From CAZOEL01 sp964578835 (GTDB lineage: Bacteria; Desulfobacterota; Syntrophobacteria; Syntrophobacterales; Syntrophobacteraceae), in assembly GCA_964578835.1 (NCBI GenBank), contig CAZOEL010000016.1, positions 1 through 64,000 on the forward strand: a stretch of 64,000 nucleotides of DNA, given 5' to 3'. Position 1 is the stretch's first letter. Each line of letters begins with the position of its first letter. Below are positions 26,549 through 36,001 of the stretch, piece after piece. Below the pieces are notes generated by a model. It had not been told where the DNA came from. It searched no databases and worked only from the letters and a program-made list of their open reading frames with translations. The translations under genes and the position numbers were made by a program.

Positions 26549-28942
26549 CTATCCCTCCCATTCCTTCTTCAAAGAGAGCGCCTTCTTTTGAGAATAAAGA
26601 TCCCCAGCCTGTTTGACCGCTTTATCCAGGTACTTTAATGCTTCCTGCTTCTTTCCTCTGGCGTGAGAGAGAACCGCGGCGTGCAAATTGGCGGAGGGCA
26701 TATCGGGTTGCTTTGCAAGGACTTCCTGGAGTCTGGACCAGGATTCGTCGAGCTTTCCCTGCTTAAAGGCAATCCAGGCCAGAGTGTCGAGGTAAAGAGC
26801 GTTATCCGGCTGTTGGGCTACTGCCTGAGCGGCAAGCTCGGAAGCCCGTTCCAGGCTTTTGGGGTCGGTCCTGTGCTCCGCGCTGAGGAAGGCGATCTGG
26901 TTGAGGAGATTGGGAGGATGATTCGATTTTTCGAGCGCCTTCGCGTAGAATCGATCGGCATCTTCTGCGCTGCCCTGTTCTTCGCACACAAAGGCGAGCA
27001 TCAAAGCCGCTGCCGGTGTAGATTTCTGATTGTAGAGCTCTTCGAGCTTCTTGCGGGCTTCCTTCTTTCCTTTTGACGCGTATAGGTCCGCCAGTGACCG
27101 GTAAGGGTCTATCCATTCGGGCGCAAGATCGACGGCTTTGAGGAAAGGCGCTTCGGCCTTGGCCGGCTGGCCGGTTTTGACCAGGGTTTGCCCGAGGTAA
27201 TAATGAGCCAATGGAGAACGAGGTCTCTTTGCGGCTTCGGCTTCAACCGCGGCCAAAGCCGCTTTTGGCTGTTTCTTCTGCATCTGCGCATTGACAATTG
27301 CAGGCAAGGCCGTATGCCAGGCATCTTCGTGACTGAGTGCCTTTCCGAAGAGCTCCAGAGCTTCGTCGGTTTTCGACTGTGCGCTCAGCACCTGACCCAG
27401 CTTCATATAACCTATGGAGAGATCGGGGCGAGCGCGTATGAGCTCGCGAAGGTCTTTCTCGGCGCGCCCGAGGTCTTTGTTCAAAATGAAAAGATCCGCT
27501 CTCTTGTTCAAAAAAGCAGGCTCTCCGGGCTTGAGCCTGAGTCCCTGATCGAGGTAGCTCAAGGCGAGGTCCAGCTCTCTCCTGCTTGTGTGGTAGGCGG
27601 CAAGCTCCGCCATGATTTCGAGATCGAGGGGATTGGCTTCCAATGCGCTTCTCAGCGTCTGATGAGCCTCTGCGTCCTTCTTGTTGGATAGCTGGGCTTT
27701 CGAAAGCAAAATGTGAGGGATCGGCTCCTCCGGGCGTGCGACGGCAACCTGATGGAGGTGCGCTTCGGCTTCCTGCGCTCTGCCGGATTGCAGTAGAACC
27801 CTGCCGAGGAGAAGATGCGCATCCAGGTTTCCTTCGTTCAGCTTGAGAACCTCTTTGCAGATGTCCTCCACGGCGGCAGGATCGTTGCGCGCCATACTCA
27901 AGGTTGCCTTGGAAATCATGATCTTTTCACGATCGGCAGAGCGCAGCTCCAATTGGAGAGCAGCGTCAAGGCGTTCGATGGCTTCCTTGATTTCACCTTT
28001 CGATACGAGAACGTGTGAGAGCTGGAGGTATGCATCCGCATCGGTCGGGGCCTGGGATAGGAGTTGTTCGAGCGCTTCCCGAGCCTTGCCGGGCTCCTTT
28101 CTTCTTTGCCAGAACCCGGCCTGCGCTCTCAACATTTCAACTTCCCGAGGCAGCTCCTGAAATGCGGACTTCGCTTCTTCCTCAAAGCCAATATCCTCGA
28201 GCGTTTTAGCGCGAATGAACTTATAGTGCGACTCTTCCGGGCTCTGCTCAACGAGGGCGTCCAGTTCTTCAAGCACCTGTTTTTTATTCCCCCGGGCCGC
28301 GGCATGCCTCGCCATCAAAACATAGGGCCTATGATCCTTAGGCGCGACGCTGCGCCATTGTGCGGCGCTCTTTTCCAATTTTTCGTAGCTGCGCGTCTCC
28401 TTGTAGCACACGGTCAGGAGAGCGAGAACGTCAGGGTTTTCGCCGCCATTCTCGATTGCTTCCAACTCGGATACGGCCTCCGCGAACCTCCCCCCGTTCA
28501 TGAAAGCCCGCGCCCTGATGAGCTTTGCCCTGGGTTGGAACGGCTGTAGATCGGAAATCCTTTCGATTTCGTCGAGGGCTTCCTGACCTCGGCCTTTCAC
28601 GCTCATAAGAAAGGCCAATTCGATTCGCGCTTCGTCGCGATCCGGTTCGAGCTCAACAGCTCTCTTGAAAGCATCGAAAGCTCTGATCGGGTCATTTTGC
28701 CTCAGGAGAGCCTTGCCAAGGGCTGAATAGGCTGCGCCGCTTTTGGGATCGATCTGCAGCGCGCTCTTGTATTCACGGATCGCATCGGCCGGATCGCCCT
28801 CGCTAAGAAGCCGATCTCCTATCTGAATGAGGTTGGAGGCCTTCTCTTCCTTGCTGCTGCAGCCAAAGCATGAGAAGGCGGATACGACCAGAAGCACCTC
28901 GAGCAGGATCAAAAGTCTCTTTTTCTTATTATTGGAGTTCAT
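26549..28942 (-). CDS. PrsT-like TPR-repeat protein of the EPS/exosortase system (copy 2)
   Basis: The 797-residue protein has an N-terminal hydrophobic segment with cysteines (F-S-C-F-G-C) that may be a lipobox, then a chain of tetratricopeptide repeats (A-L-Q-I-D-P-K-S-G-A-A-Y; A-V-E-L-E-P-D-R-D) to the end. Length and layout match PEP-CTERM-system TPR lipoproteins (PrsT/TIGR02917 type), encoded beside exosortase-linked EPS genes. It is a clear paralogue of the next upstream gene. Likely a periplasmic or outer-membrane scaffold, comparable to the TPR proteins of other EPS secretion machines. Last gene of the minus-strand operon. Confidence 0.75.
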   Translation of the reverse strand: MNSNNKKKRLLILLEVLLVVSAFSCFGCSSKEEKASNLIQIGDRLLSEGDPADAIREYKSALQIDPKSGAAYSALGKALLRQNDPIRAFDAFKRAVELEPDRDEARIELAFLMSVKGRGQEALDEIERISDLQPFQPRAKLIRARAFMNGGRFAEAVSELEAIENGGENPDVLALLTVCYKETRSYEKLEKSAAQWRSVAPKDHRPYVLMARHAAARGNKKQVLEELDALVEQSPEESHYKFIRAKTLEDIGFEEEAKSAFQELPREVEMLRAQAGFWQRRKEPGKAREALEQLLSQAPTDADAYLQLSHVLVSKGEIKEAIERLDAALQLELRSADREKIMISKATLSMARNDPAAVEDICKEVLKLNEGNLDAHLLLGRVLLQSGRAQEAEAHLHQVAVARPEEPIPHILLSKAQLSNKKDAEAHQTLRSALEANPLDLEIMAELAAYHTSRRELDLALSYLDQGLRLKPGEPAFLNKRADLFILNKDLGRAEKDLRELIRARPDLSIGYMKLGQVLSAQSKTDEALELFGKALSHEDAWHTALPAIVNAQMQKKQPKAALAAVEAEAAKRPRSPLAHYYLGQTLVKTGQPAKAEAPFLKAVDLAPEWIDPYRSLADLYASKGKKEARKKLEELYNQKSTPAAALMLAFVCEEQGSAEDADRFYAKALEKSNHPPNLLNQIAFLSAEHRTDPKSLERASELAAQAVAQQPDNALYLDTLAWIAFKQGKLDESWSRLQEVLAKQPDMPSANLHAAVLSHARGKKQEALKYLDKAVKQAGDLYSQKKALSLKKEWEG

Positions 28943-29110
28943 CTAATTAACCTCCGGAGCGCTTGGATCGGCCAAGAGCGCATCAGAACACCTTCTCTCC
29001 AGGAAGAAGGAGAAAAAACTCTCTCTCGCGGGCTCTGTGCGCTATTTGGCTTCAATCTTTGCGGTTCTCGCCAGCTTCGAATGAATGTGAAGCCCTGCTT
29101 TCCTGAAAAC

Positions 29111-31501
29111 TCAGCTTTCCCATTCCTTCTTGAGTTTGAGGGCGGCTTCCCGGGTAACTGCGTCTATCTTCTGCTGCAGAGCTTTGTCGAGATATTCGAG
29201 CGCGAGCCTCTTGTCTCCCTTGGCATGCGCCACAATGGCAAGATGATAGGTAATCGATCCGATGTCGGGCTGTTGAGCCGACGCCCTTTGGAGCTGCTCC
29301 CATGCATTCTCGACGTTTCCATGCTTGTAAGAGATCCAAGCTGCCGTATCAAGAAAGGCAGGGTTTTGAGGCTCTTTGGCCAGGGCTTTCGTTATGAGCT
29401 CCGACGCCATAACGAGGTCTTTTGGATTCGATCGCCGTTCCGCGAGCAGGAAGGCGACATCGTTCATGACACTCGGGGATTCTTTCGTTTTATCAATCAG
29501 ATTCTGGAAGAGCGATGTCGCCTCGTCTGTGCGGCCCTTCTCTTCCATGAGCATCGCCAGGGCGAGGGTGGCCGCAGGCGCTTCGTTTGCGCGCTGGAGC
29601 TCTTCGACTTTCGCCAGCGCTTTCTCAGGCTTGCCTTCTTTCTTCCACGTCTGGACGATTCCCTGGTAGGGTTCCATCCAGTCAGGGGCTATCTGCGAGG
29701 CCTTGACAAAGGACGCTTCAGCCTTTGCGGAGCGCCCCGCCTGGAGGTACGCCTGTCCCAGGAGGAAGTGCGCCATAGGCGCGTCGGCATGCTTTGCGGC
29801 TTCTGCCTCGGCGAGCTGAATGGCGGTCGCGGGCTCGTTTTTGGCGAAGTAAATCTTGAGCAGCGAGGGAAGCGCGCCTTGCCAGCCGTTTTCCGTTTCC
29901 AAAGCCTTCTTTAGCCATTCAACCGCCTTGTCATTATTCGATTGAGCGAGCATGAGGGCGCCCATTGCGAGGTATCCTCCGGCGATCTTGGGCTGCAGCG
30001 TGACAATCTGCTGAAAATCCGCCTCGGCTTTGTCATAATCCTTGACGAAGGCGAGGAGCTCGCCCCGCGCTCTGAGAAGAGCAATATCGTTTGCTTTAAG
30101 CTCGATCCCCTCGTTCAAAGCCTTCAGCGCTAGATCGGTTTCCTTCCTGCCCATGTGGGCGCGCACCAGGGCGATGCGGAGCTCGGCATCGAGCGGATTC
30201 GCTTTGACGCCGTTTTTGAGCGTCTCGAGAGCCAGCGCCTCTTTTTTGTTTGCGAATTGGCTTTGAGCCAAAGCCAGTTGAGCCCTGGCGTTGTCGGGAC
30301 GTCCCACCGCGGTCTGATTGAGATGGATTTCAGCTTCCTCGGGCTTGCCCGTCGAGAACAATAGATTTCCCATGAGAAAATGGGCGTCCAGATTGCCCTG
30401 ATTTCTTTGAAGCACCTCGTCGCTAAGCTTCTTAGCGTCGTCTATCTTGCCTTGATCGGCAAGAATGGAAGCCTTTCCAAGAAGAAGCTTTTCTTGATCC
30501 GCAGAAGCCATTTGTTGCTGAAGAGTCTTCTCGAGCCATTGGAGGGCTGAATCGCGATTCCCTTGGGACACGAGGATCGATGTGAGGCGGATCACCGCGT
30601 CGACATCGGATGGAGCGGTTGCAAGGTAACTCTCCAGAACATCTTTGGCTTTAAGGGCATCACCCCGCCTCAGAAAAAATTCCGATTGCGCCTTGACCGC
30701 CAATTCCTCTTTCGGGAGCTGGGCGAAAGCCGCCTCGGCATCCTCCTCCATTTTGAGATCGTTCAGCACCTTGGCGCGAAGGATGGCGATGGATGTGTTC
30801 TGGGGATGAGCTTTGACCATTGCTTCAAGCTCGTCTCTGGCTCTCTGCTTGTCACCCTTGGCTGCCGCGTGCTGGGCCATGAGCAAGTAGGGCGCCGCGG
30901 ATTTTCGATCCGCTTCGCGCCAACGGGCCGCGGCCGCTTCCATGCCGTTCTCATCGCCCATCGCGTGGTAGCTTATGCTGAGCAGCGCCTGAACCTCGGC
31001 ATTAGCGTCTCCCTCTTTGATCTCGCGTAGGATGAGAATGGCGTCAACGTACTTTTTGAGGCCTACGAGGGCGCGCGCTTTCACGATGTCGGCGCGAGGC
31101 TGTAAGGATTGTGGGGCAGTCATTTTGGCGAGCTCTTCAAGAGCTTCCTGGAAAAGAGCGTTTGTAGCCATGAGGCTTGCGGCTTCGAGCCGAGCTTCAT
31201 CAAACCCGGGATCAAGCTCGATGGCTGCCTTGAAAGATCCATAAGCCGGGCGTATTTCCTTTTGGGCCAGCTGTCCCTTTCCCAAAGCAAAACGCGCCCG
31301 CGCGTCTTTGGGATCGATCTGGATGGCGTTCTTGTACTCGAGAATAGCTTTGACCGTATCGCCCGCAGCCAGAAGCTTGTCCCCTTTCTCGATGAATTTC
31401 GAAACCTTTTCTTCCTTGCTGCCGCAGCCGAGCGCAAGAAGTGGAATGACAATCAGGAGCAGCGCTCGGATTGAGTGAGAAACGAATTTGGAGCTTGCCA
31501 T
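29111..31501 (-). CDS. PrsT-like TPR-repeat protein of the EPS/exosortase system (copy 1)
   Basis: I start it at ATG 31501, which follows AGGAGG at good spacing and opens a lipoprotein-like signal (L-L-A-L-G-C-G-S-K-E-E-K). The open frame extends nine codons further. The rest is TPR repeats (A-I-Q-I-D-P-K-D-A-R-A-R-F-A-L-G-K; A-I-E-L-D-P-G-F-D-E-A). It shares the S-K-E-E-K post-cysteine motif, repeat phasing and C-terminal A-L-K-L-K-K-E-W-E with the downstream copy, so the pair arose by tandem duplication. Expected role: a scaffold of the EPS assembly or export apparatus. Confidence 0.75.
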   Translation of the reverse strand: MASSKFVSHSIRALLLIVIPLLALGCGSKEEKVSKFIEKGDKLLAAGDTVKAILEYKNAIQIDPKDARARFALGKGQLAQKEIRPAYGSFKAAIELDPGFDEARLEAASLMATNALFQEALEELAKMTAPQSLQPRADIVKARALVGLKKYVDAILILREIKEGDANAEVQALLSISYHAMGDENGMEAAAARWREADRKSAAPYLLMAQHAAAKGDKQRARDELEAMVKAHPQNTSIAILRAKVLNDLKMEEDAEAAFAQLPKEELAVKAQSEFFLRRGDALKAKDVLESYLATAPSDVDAVIRLTSILVSQGNRDSALQWLEKTLQQQMASADQEKLLLGKASILADQGKIDDAKKLSDEVLQRNQGNLDAHFLMGNLLFSTGKPEEAEIHLNQTAVGRPDNARAQLALAQSQFANKKEALALETLKNGVKANPLDAELRIALVRAHMGRKETDLALKALNEGIELKANDIALLRARGELLAFVKDYDKAEADFQQIVTLQPKIAGGYLAMGALMLAQSNNDKAVEWLKKALETENGWQGALPSLLKIYFAKNEPATAIQLAEAEAAKHADAPMAHFLLGQAYLQAGRSAKAEASFVKASQIAPDWMEPYQGIVQTWKKEGKPEKALAKVEELQRANEAPAATLALAMLMEEKGRTDEATSLFQNLIDKTKESPSVMNDVAFLLAERRSNPKDLVMASELITKALAKEPQNPAFLDTAAWISYKHGNVENAWEQLQRASAQQPDIGSITYHLAIVAHAKGDKRLALEYLDKALQQKIDAVTREAALKLKKEWES

Positions 31502-31629
31502 AACATAACCTCCTGTTATCAAAGTCAATGTTCTTTGAACATATTAGACGGCCACACCAATGCCTCCGCCATCCCGGATTGCAAATGGAGAGCTACGCCG
31601 GAAGGTTTGAGGAGAAGAATGGAGCTTTG

Positions 31630-32430
31630 TCAAACATCGCCGGACCGCGTGTCGTTCAGTACGATCCCCAGCACTTTCTGTCTCGGCACAAGATCCATAG
31701 CCGCTCGGACGCTGTCGGAGGTGGTGAAATCGGATCTCGCCACCAGAATCAGCCCGTCCACATACTCGGAAAACACCAGGGGATCGGGGCATTCGGTTAT
31801 TGGGGGCGTGTCGAATATAACGTATCGATCCGGATAGCGTTCTTTGAGCTCCTTAACGAGCGCTTCCATCGTGGGAGAGCCGATGAGCTCGGTCGAATGG
31901 GCGATTCTCCCTCCGGCGGGCAGGATGGAAAGCTTTTCTATGCCGGGGCTCACGAAGATGTCCTCGAGCTGCGCGCCGTCGAGAAAATATGATTTCAGGC
32001 CGGGCAAATCCTCTCCCATGCCGAGCAGTTTGTGCACCGAGGGATTGCGCAGGTCGAGGTCGACGAGGAGCGTCGTCTGGCGCGCATCCCGGGCGATGCT
32101 GATAGCCAGGTTGACCGCTACGAGACTCTTGCCCTCCCCGGTGTTGAAGCCCGTGATCTGGATGGTGTTCAATCCCGAGGGGCGAGTCCTGTGAAAGAGG
32201 TGCGTTCTGAGAAGCTTGAACTGATCGGCTATGCCGCTCTCTCCCTCCATGGCCACGATCTTGTTTCGCCTGAGCACGTCCCCGGATACGGATAGGACCC
32301 TGGTATGGCTAAAAGAAATCCTGCCCGAGCCGTCCCTTGCGGCGCGCTGTTCCGAGCCGTCTCCGCGGGAGCCCCAGGGCGCCTGCTGCTCGGGTTTCAG
32401 CACTGTCAAAGCTTTTCTTACCCAATTCAT
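31630..32430 (-). CDS. CpsD/XrtA-type tyrosine-kinase-like ATPase
   Basis: The 266-residue protein is a BY-kinase-type P-loop ATPase partnering the Wzz protein encoded upstream. Walker A is G94-F-N-T-G-E-G-K-S102, Walker A' is L-L-V-D-L-D-L-R-N-P (121-130) and Walker B is V-I-F-D-T-P-P (about 204-210). An F-K-L-L-R-T-H-L motif (71-78) sits before the P-loop, as in EpsB/XrtA kinases. It ends at N-D-T-R-S-G-D-V and lacks the C-terminal tyrosine cluster these kinases normally autophosphorylate, so control may be by ATP binding only or by other tyrosines. The gene is 24 nt after wzz. Confidence 0.8.
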   Translation of the reverse strand: MNWVRKALTVLKPEQQAPWGSRGDGSEQRAARDGSGRISFSHTRVLSVSGDVLRRNKIVAMEGESGIADQFKLLRTHLFHRTRPSGLNTIQITGFNTGEGKSLVAVNLAISIARDARQTTLLVDLDLRNPSVHKLLGMGEDLPGLKSYFLDGAQLEDIFVSPGIEKLSILPAGGRIAHSTELIGSPTMEALVKELKERYPDRYVIFDTPPITECPDPLVFSEYVDGLILVARSDFTTSDSVRAAMDLVPRQKVLGIVLNDTRSGDV

Positions 32431-32454
32431 GATGATTCCTCGAGAATCGTATGT

Positions 32455-34194
32455 TCAAGGGATCTTGCGCGACACTACGCGCTCGATCTTGGCGTAAAAG
32501 ACATCCAGATCCATGATGAGAAAGTGAAACACCATCACGGAGGCCACAATGCAGCACAAGGTGGAACCGCCTGCGATGAGCTTTTTCCGGCGGCTCGCAG
32601 CCAGATCTTCCGCCGTGACAATGTGTGGTATGGCCGAAATGACCCGCAGGCCGGCAATCTTTTCGAGGGTGTTTGCATCGCGTATCCGCTTATCGGTAAG
32701 CTCTTTGAGAGAGACCATTCCTACTGAAAAGCCGAATCCCAACACCACGCCGATGAGCATTATCGCAAGGCGATTCGGCTTGAACGGTTTCTCGGGAAGA
32801 AAGGCGGGCTCTATTACCTGAAAAGACTCCCCGAGCTGCTCCTCTTCCATTCCCTGAGACACTCGCGCTGCTAGCAGCTTCTGTTGAATGTCGTTGTAAT
32901 GGGCCTTGGCGATCTGGTATTCCGTGTCGAGATCCATGAACACTTTCGCCACCTGAGGCATCGACTGAAGCTTTTCATAGACCTCCTTGATTTGCTTCTC
33001 ATAGCGGCTTCGCTCCGCACTCAAAGAAGAGATGGAAACGGAGATCTTGTCCAGGTCTGCTTGAAGACTGACGTAGGCGGGGTTGGTAGCCTTGCCGCTT
33101 TGCTTGGATCCCGCGGCATTGCGTCTACCCCTGGAGGAGCCCTCGCGTTTAACCTTTTCTATCTCGCGAAGCGTGCTCTGCACATCGGGATGCTGCTCTG
33201 AGTAGCGGGATCTCAACGCGGCAAGCTTGCTCTCGAGCTCCGTCAGTTGATCGCCTGCTTCTCCGGATAAGGCTGCGCCGGTGGGGTTGTTTTCGAGCAA
33301 TGAAAGCTCCTGCTTTTTCGCCTGCACGGCGGGGTGGCCGTCAGAATAGCGCGAGAGCAGGTTCGCAAGCTCGAGCTGCGCCTGCTGGAGTCGTTCACTC
33401 GCGGTGAGCACCTTAGCGGTGTTTCCCGAATAGGGATCCAGAAGCGCAATGTTGCCCTTCAATGTGGATCTCTGTTCCTCAAGAGATCGTATCTGCATGT
33501 TGATTTCCGAGATATTGGAGTTGAGCTTTTCGAGCTTCTGCATATTGAGTGTAGAAAACTGGGGCAGTTCTTCGAGATGCTCCTTTTGAAATTCGGCCAA
33601 CCGGCTCTGAAGCCCGTCGATTCGATCCTTTTCGAGCTTCAGCTGCTCCTGAAGGAACTCGGTGGTTCCGCGCGCATGCTTCGTGCGCGCCTCGACGTTC
33701 TTTTCCAGATAAAAGGAAGCAATCTCATTGGTGACGGCCTGTGCCGTCTTCGGGCTTTCATCCTCGTAGGAAAGGGAAAAAGCAATAGTCAACTGGATTG
33801 GCGCTCCGCCCCGCTCCGAATTGACTTCGGCATTGATGGTCTGAAGCGTTATGCGCTTGCGCACCTCCTCGACAAGGTCTTCCGTTGAGAGCTTCTTGCG
33901 TTTTTCCTTGAGCAGGTCATATTTCTCTACGAGATTGAGCGTTCTCGACCGCGAGGTCACCTCCTGGGCGATCGACTGGATGCGCTCCTGCGCGTAGCTG
34001 GTGATGGTGGAGGGCACCAGAGACGCCGGGATTTGCTGATTATGGATGAGAATTGTGGCGGTAGACTTGTAGGTGTTTGGAAGCAGAACGCAGACGATCC
34101 CCGTAACGAGAATCGTAAGGATCAGGGGCAATATGAGCCACCATTTCCGACGCAGGAGAACATCCTTGATTTTGGCCAATTCCTGATTTTCCAT
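32455..34194 (-). CDS. Wzz/GumC-type polysaccharide chain-length determinant
   Basis: The 579-residue inner-membrane protein has a Wzz domain with a first membrane helix at about 17-37, followed by the usual N-T-Y-K-S-T-A-T-I. A long coiled coil runs about 170-420. Then comes the proline-rich GNVR-like lead-in to the second helix (F-L-P-E-K-P-F-K-P-N-R) and a third hydrophobic helix near 540-560. The extra C-terminal helix is a feature of exosortase-associated chain-length proteins. It pairs with the kinase encoded next to it, which lacks a membrane domain of its own, and controls EPS length and export. Confidence 0.85.
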   Translation of the reverse strand: MENQELAKIKDVLLRRKWWLILPLILTILVTGIVCVLLPNTYKSTATILIHNQQIPASLVPSTITSYAQERIQSIAQEVTSRSRTLNLVEKYDLLKEKRKKLSTEDLVEEVRKRITLQTINAEVNSERGGAPIQLTIAFSLSYEDESPKTAQAVTNEIASFYLEKNVEARTKHARGTTEFLQEQLKLEKDRIDGLQSRLAEFQKEHLEELPQFSTLNMQKLEKLNSNISEINMQIRSLEEQRSTLKGNIALLDPYSGNTAKVLTASERLQQAQLELANLLSRYSDGHPAVQAKKQELSLLENNPTGAALSGEAGDQLTELESKLAALRSRYSEQHPDVQSTLREIEKVKREGSSRGRRNAAGSKQSGKATNPAYVSLQADLDKISVSISSLSAERSRYEKQIKEVYEKLQSMPQVAKVFMDLDTEYQIAKAHYNDIQQKLLAARVSQGMEEEQLGESFQVIEPAFLPEKPFKPNRLAIMLIGVVLGFGFSVGMVSLKELTDKRIRDANTLEKIAGLRVISAIPHIVTAEDLAASRRKKLIAGGSTLCCIVASVMVFHFLIMDLDVFYAKIERVVSRKIP

Positions 34195-34236
34195 ATCGAC
34201 GTCTCTTTCTGGGAGAAGTGGAAATATTTTAATTCC

Positions 34237-35472
34237 TTACTGACTCGTCCATAAATCGGGCCAGTTGTAGGTAAATGAAAGCCAGCTCTTGAAGCGGCTG
34301 CGGTTGAAAGAATCTGTGGGCTCATCTTCAAGAGAATGCTCATAGGAACAGCCAAGCCTCAGCGTCGCTCGCGGAGTGAGCCTATAGCTCAATAGATTGG
34401 AGGCCCGAATATAGTGAGTCTCTTCGTCCGTTTCCCCTATAGCGGTCGATAAGTCATAGCCAAGGTCCCCGCTCAGGGTCGTTCGCTCCGAGAGGCGAAA
34501 GGATGTAGAGGTGCGGATATAGTTGCGTTCGACGGAAGAACCGTCGACTCTGTTGTAATGCTCCCTGCCCGAGGATAACGACGTGGAGAGCCTGTCTGTC
34601 CAGGCCTTGTTTAGAGAGAGGGAAAATATCAAACCGCTGTCCGTAGCTTCTTCCTCTATTGTTACGGTCCGGATTCCTATGGTTCCATCCGGTCTTATAA
34701 AAAGCCTCGGGATGATTTGTTGAATATCAATAATGCTGTATCGCCAGCCGGCGCTGAGCTGAAAGGATTGGGTCTCGGAGAGATTTCGAAGCCAGGCCAA
34801 ACTGGCTGAAACGGTGCGGTCCAGCGTTTCCGTTTCGTAATCGGCCTGGCTCACCGCTATGGACCCATTGATGGTGTTCTTCTCGTTCATTTTCCATCCA
34901 GGCCCAAAACTGGCGAAAAGAGATTGAAGATCGGGATTCACATCATCGGGGTAATGGTCGAAGCGAAAACCGAAAGAGCCTGAAACAAACCATCTCTCGC
35001 TCAAAGCATAATCGGCGCTCGATCCCGCGGAATAGCGAAACCGGTCTGAGCGAGCGGAGGCGAGTCCAGCGGCTTCGAGCTCGGTTTCAAGCGTCTGGTC
35101 ATGCGCGAAGCCGGCTGAAAACATGGTCTGGAGCCTCTCGCTCCATTTACGCTCGAGCGCGGCCTGGCAGTCGGCGTCGATGGCATCCAGTTCTGGATTC
35201 ATCAAATACTTCTCTCCGCTGAGAACGATGTCCAGGCCCGCTCTGGAGACTTCGGATCTCCTCTCTCCTCGAAGGCGAGGCCGGAAGCTGGTGATGAAGT
35301 CATCGATCTTCTCTTTTCTCGAATAGAGAACGTTGCTGTTATATTCCTCGGCGATATCAACATCAGGGGTTATGAGCCAATTGGCGGAGCGAGCCGGCGT
35401 GGACGTCATAACAATAATCAGGATCAATCCCAGTAGAGCGTATAATCTTCCCGCCTGTAGCAATGATGGCAT
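34237..35472 (-). CDS. PEP-CTERM-system-associated outer-membrane beta-barrel
   Basis: The 411-residue protein has a signal peptide (cleavage near P-A-R-S-A) and then a barrel. The mature start, N-W-L-I-T-P-D-V-D-I-A-E-E-Y-N-S-N-V, is typical of the TIGR03016/BBP2-type outer-membrane proteins found in exosortase EPS loci, with E-x-Y-x-D/S-N early in the chain. Strands are rich in S-x-S-x-G and alternating aromatics. It is the first gene of the operon that continues with wzz, the kinase and the two TPR genes. It probably forms or supports the outer-membrane EPS path. A Pho-box-like promoter lies about 200 nt upstream. Confidence 0.75.
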   Translation of the reverse strand: MPSLLQAGRLYALLGLILIIVMTSTPARSANWLITPDVDIAEEYNSNVLYSRKEKIDDFITSFRPRLRGERRSEVSRAGLDIVLSGEKYLMNPELDAIDADCQAALERKWSERLQTMFSAGFAHDQTLETELEAAGLASARSDRFRYSAGSSADYALSERWFVSGSFGFRFDHYPDDVNPDLQSLFASFGPGWKMNEKNTINGSIAVSQADYETETLDRTVSASLAWLRNLSETQSFQLSAGWRYSIIDIQQIIPRLFIRPDGTIGIRTVTIEEEATDSGLIFSLSLNKAWTDRLSTSLSSGREHYNRVDGSSVERNYIRTSTSFRLSERTTLSGDLGYDLSTAIGETDEETHYIRASNLLSYRLTPRATLRLGCSYEHSLEDEPTDSFNRSRFKSWLSFTYNWPDLWTSQ

Positions 35473-35589
35473 CCTCGTTTCATAGTTGATTTCTTATCCT
35501 TATGGACAAGTTGCTTGGACGGTCGAGCGTCGGCCCGCGGTCTGTTTGAGGGCGCGCTCCGCAGCGCTGTAACCCTGCAATGCGGCTTC

Positions 35590-35617
35590 CCTTCTCCCTC
35601 TCGCTGAGGGAGAAAGG
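35590..35617. repeat. REP-like palindrome related to the MITE core
   Basis: CCTTCTCCCTC (35590-35600) and GAGGGAGAAAGG (35606-35617) form a hairpin sharing the CTCCCTC/GAGGGAG core of the repeats at 1-126 and 25915-26079. The rest of the 35473-36001 gap holds the two promoters described next and no gene. Confidence 0.55.
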
Positions 35618-35672
35618 ACCACCATATCTCGCAAGAGAATTGCGGAACTCCAGCTCCACTCAGACGCCGCGG

Positions 35673-35727
35673 ATGATAGCAGTGGGCAGTTACAGTCTTA
35701 TGTCGGGATGATGTTATCTCTGTTACA
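35673..35727 (-). promoter_or_regulatory. Pho-box-like promoter of the EPS operon
   Basis: On the minus strand there are units starting TGTAACA (35727), CGACATA (35705) and TGTAACT (35694), in an 11-bp register (35727 to 35694 is 33 bp). They are followed by the extended -10 CTGCTATCAT (TATCAT at 35678-35673). From CGACATAA through GTAAC to CTGCTAT it matches the site at 9713-9745 base for base at the conserved positions, with the same spacing. It would give a leader of about 195 nt before the 35472 start. Confidence 0.6.
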
Positions 35728-35853
35728 GTATTGAGGCGAAGCCAAGGAAGGGAATTCTGTTGTGTTGTGTAAGGTATTGAAACCGCATAAATATATCAAT
35801 GACATCGAAGGTGTTGCTCTGTTCCGGAGTAGGGATTTGCATGGAAAATCGCT

Positions 35854-35880
35854 TTGACAACCATATTCTGAAGGCATAGT
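35854..35880 (+). promoter_or_regulatory. Possible sigma70 promoter for the discoidin-domain gene
   Basis: TTGACA (35854-35859) and CATAGT (35875-35880) are 15 bp apart. The -35 is perfect; spacing and -10 are suboptimal. It points towards the gene starting at 36002. Confidence 0.35.
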
Positions 35881-36001
35881 GTTCTGCGCCAACAGAGCGG
35901 TTTGATTGGCTTCTGTATGATTCCTCGGCAGGATCCATAAACCTTGCGAAGAGCAACGCTGCAATAGCAGGCTGTAATAACCACATTCAAGGAGAGAAGA
36001 G

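Noticed and set aside
35940..36001. Sigma54 promoter, as expected for exosortase regulons
   Set aside because: No TGGCAC-N5-TTGC match was found here or in the other gaps I read.
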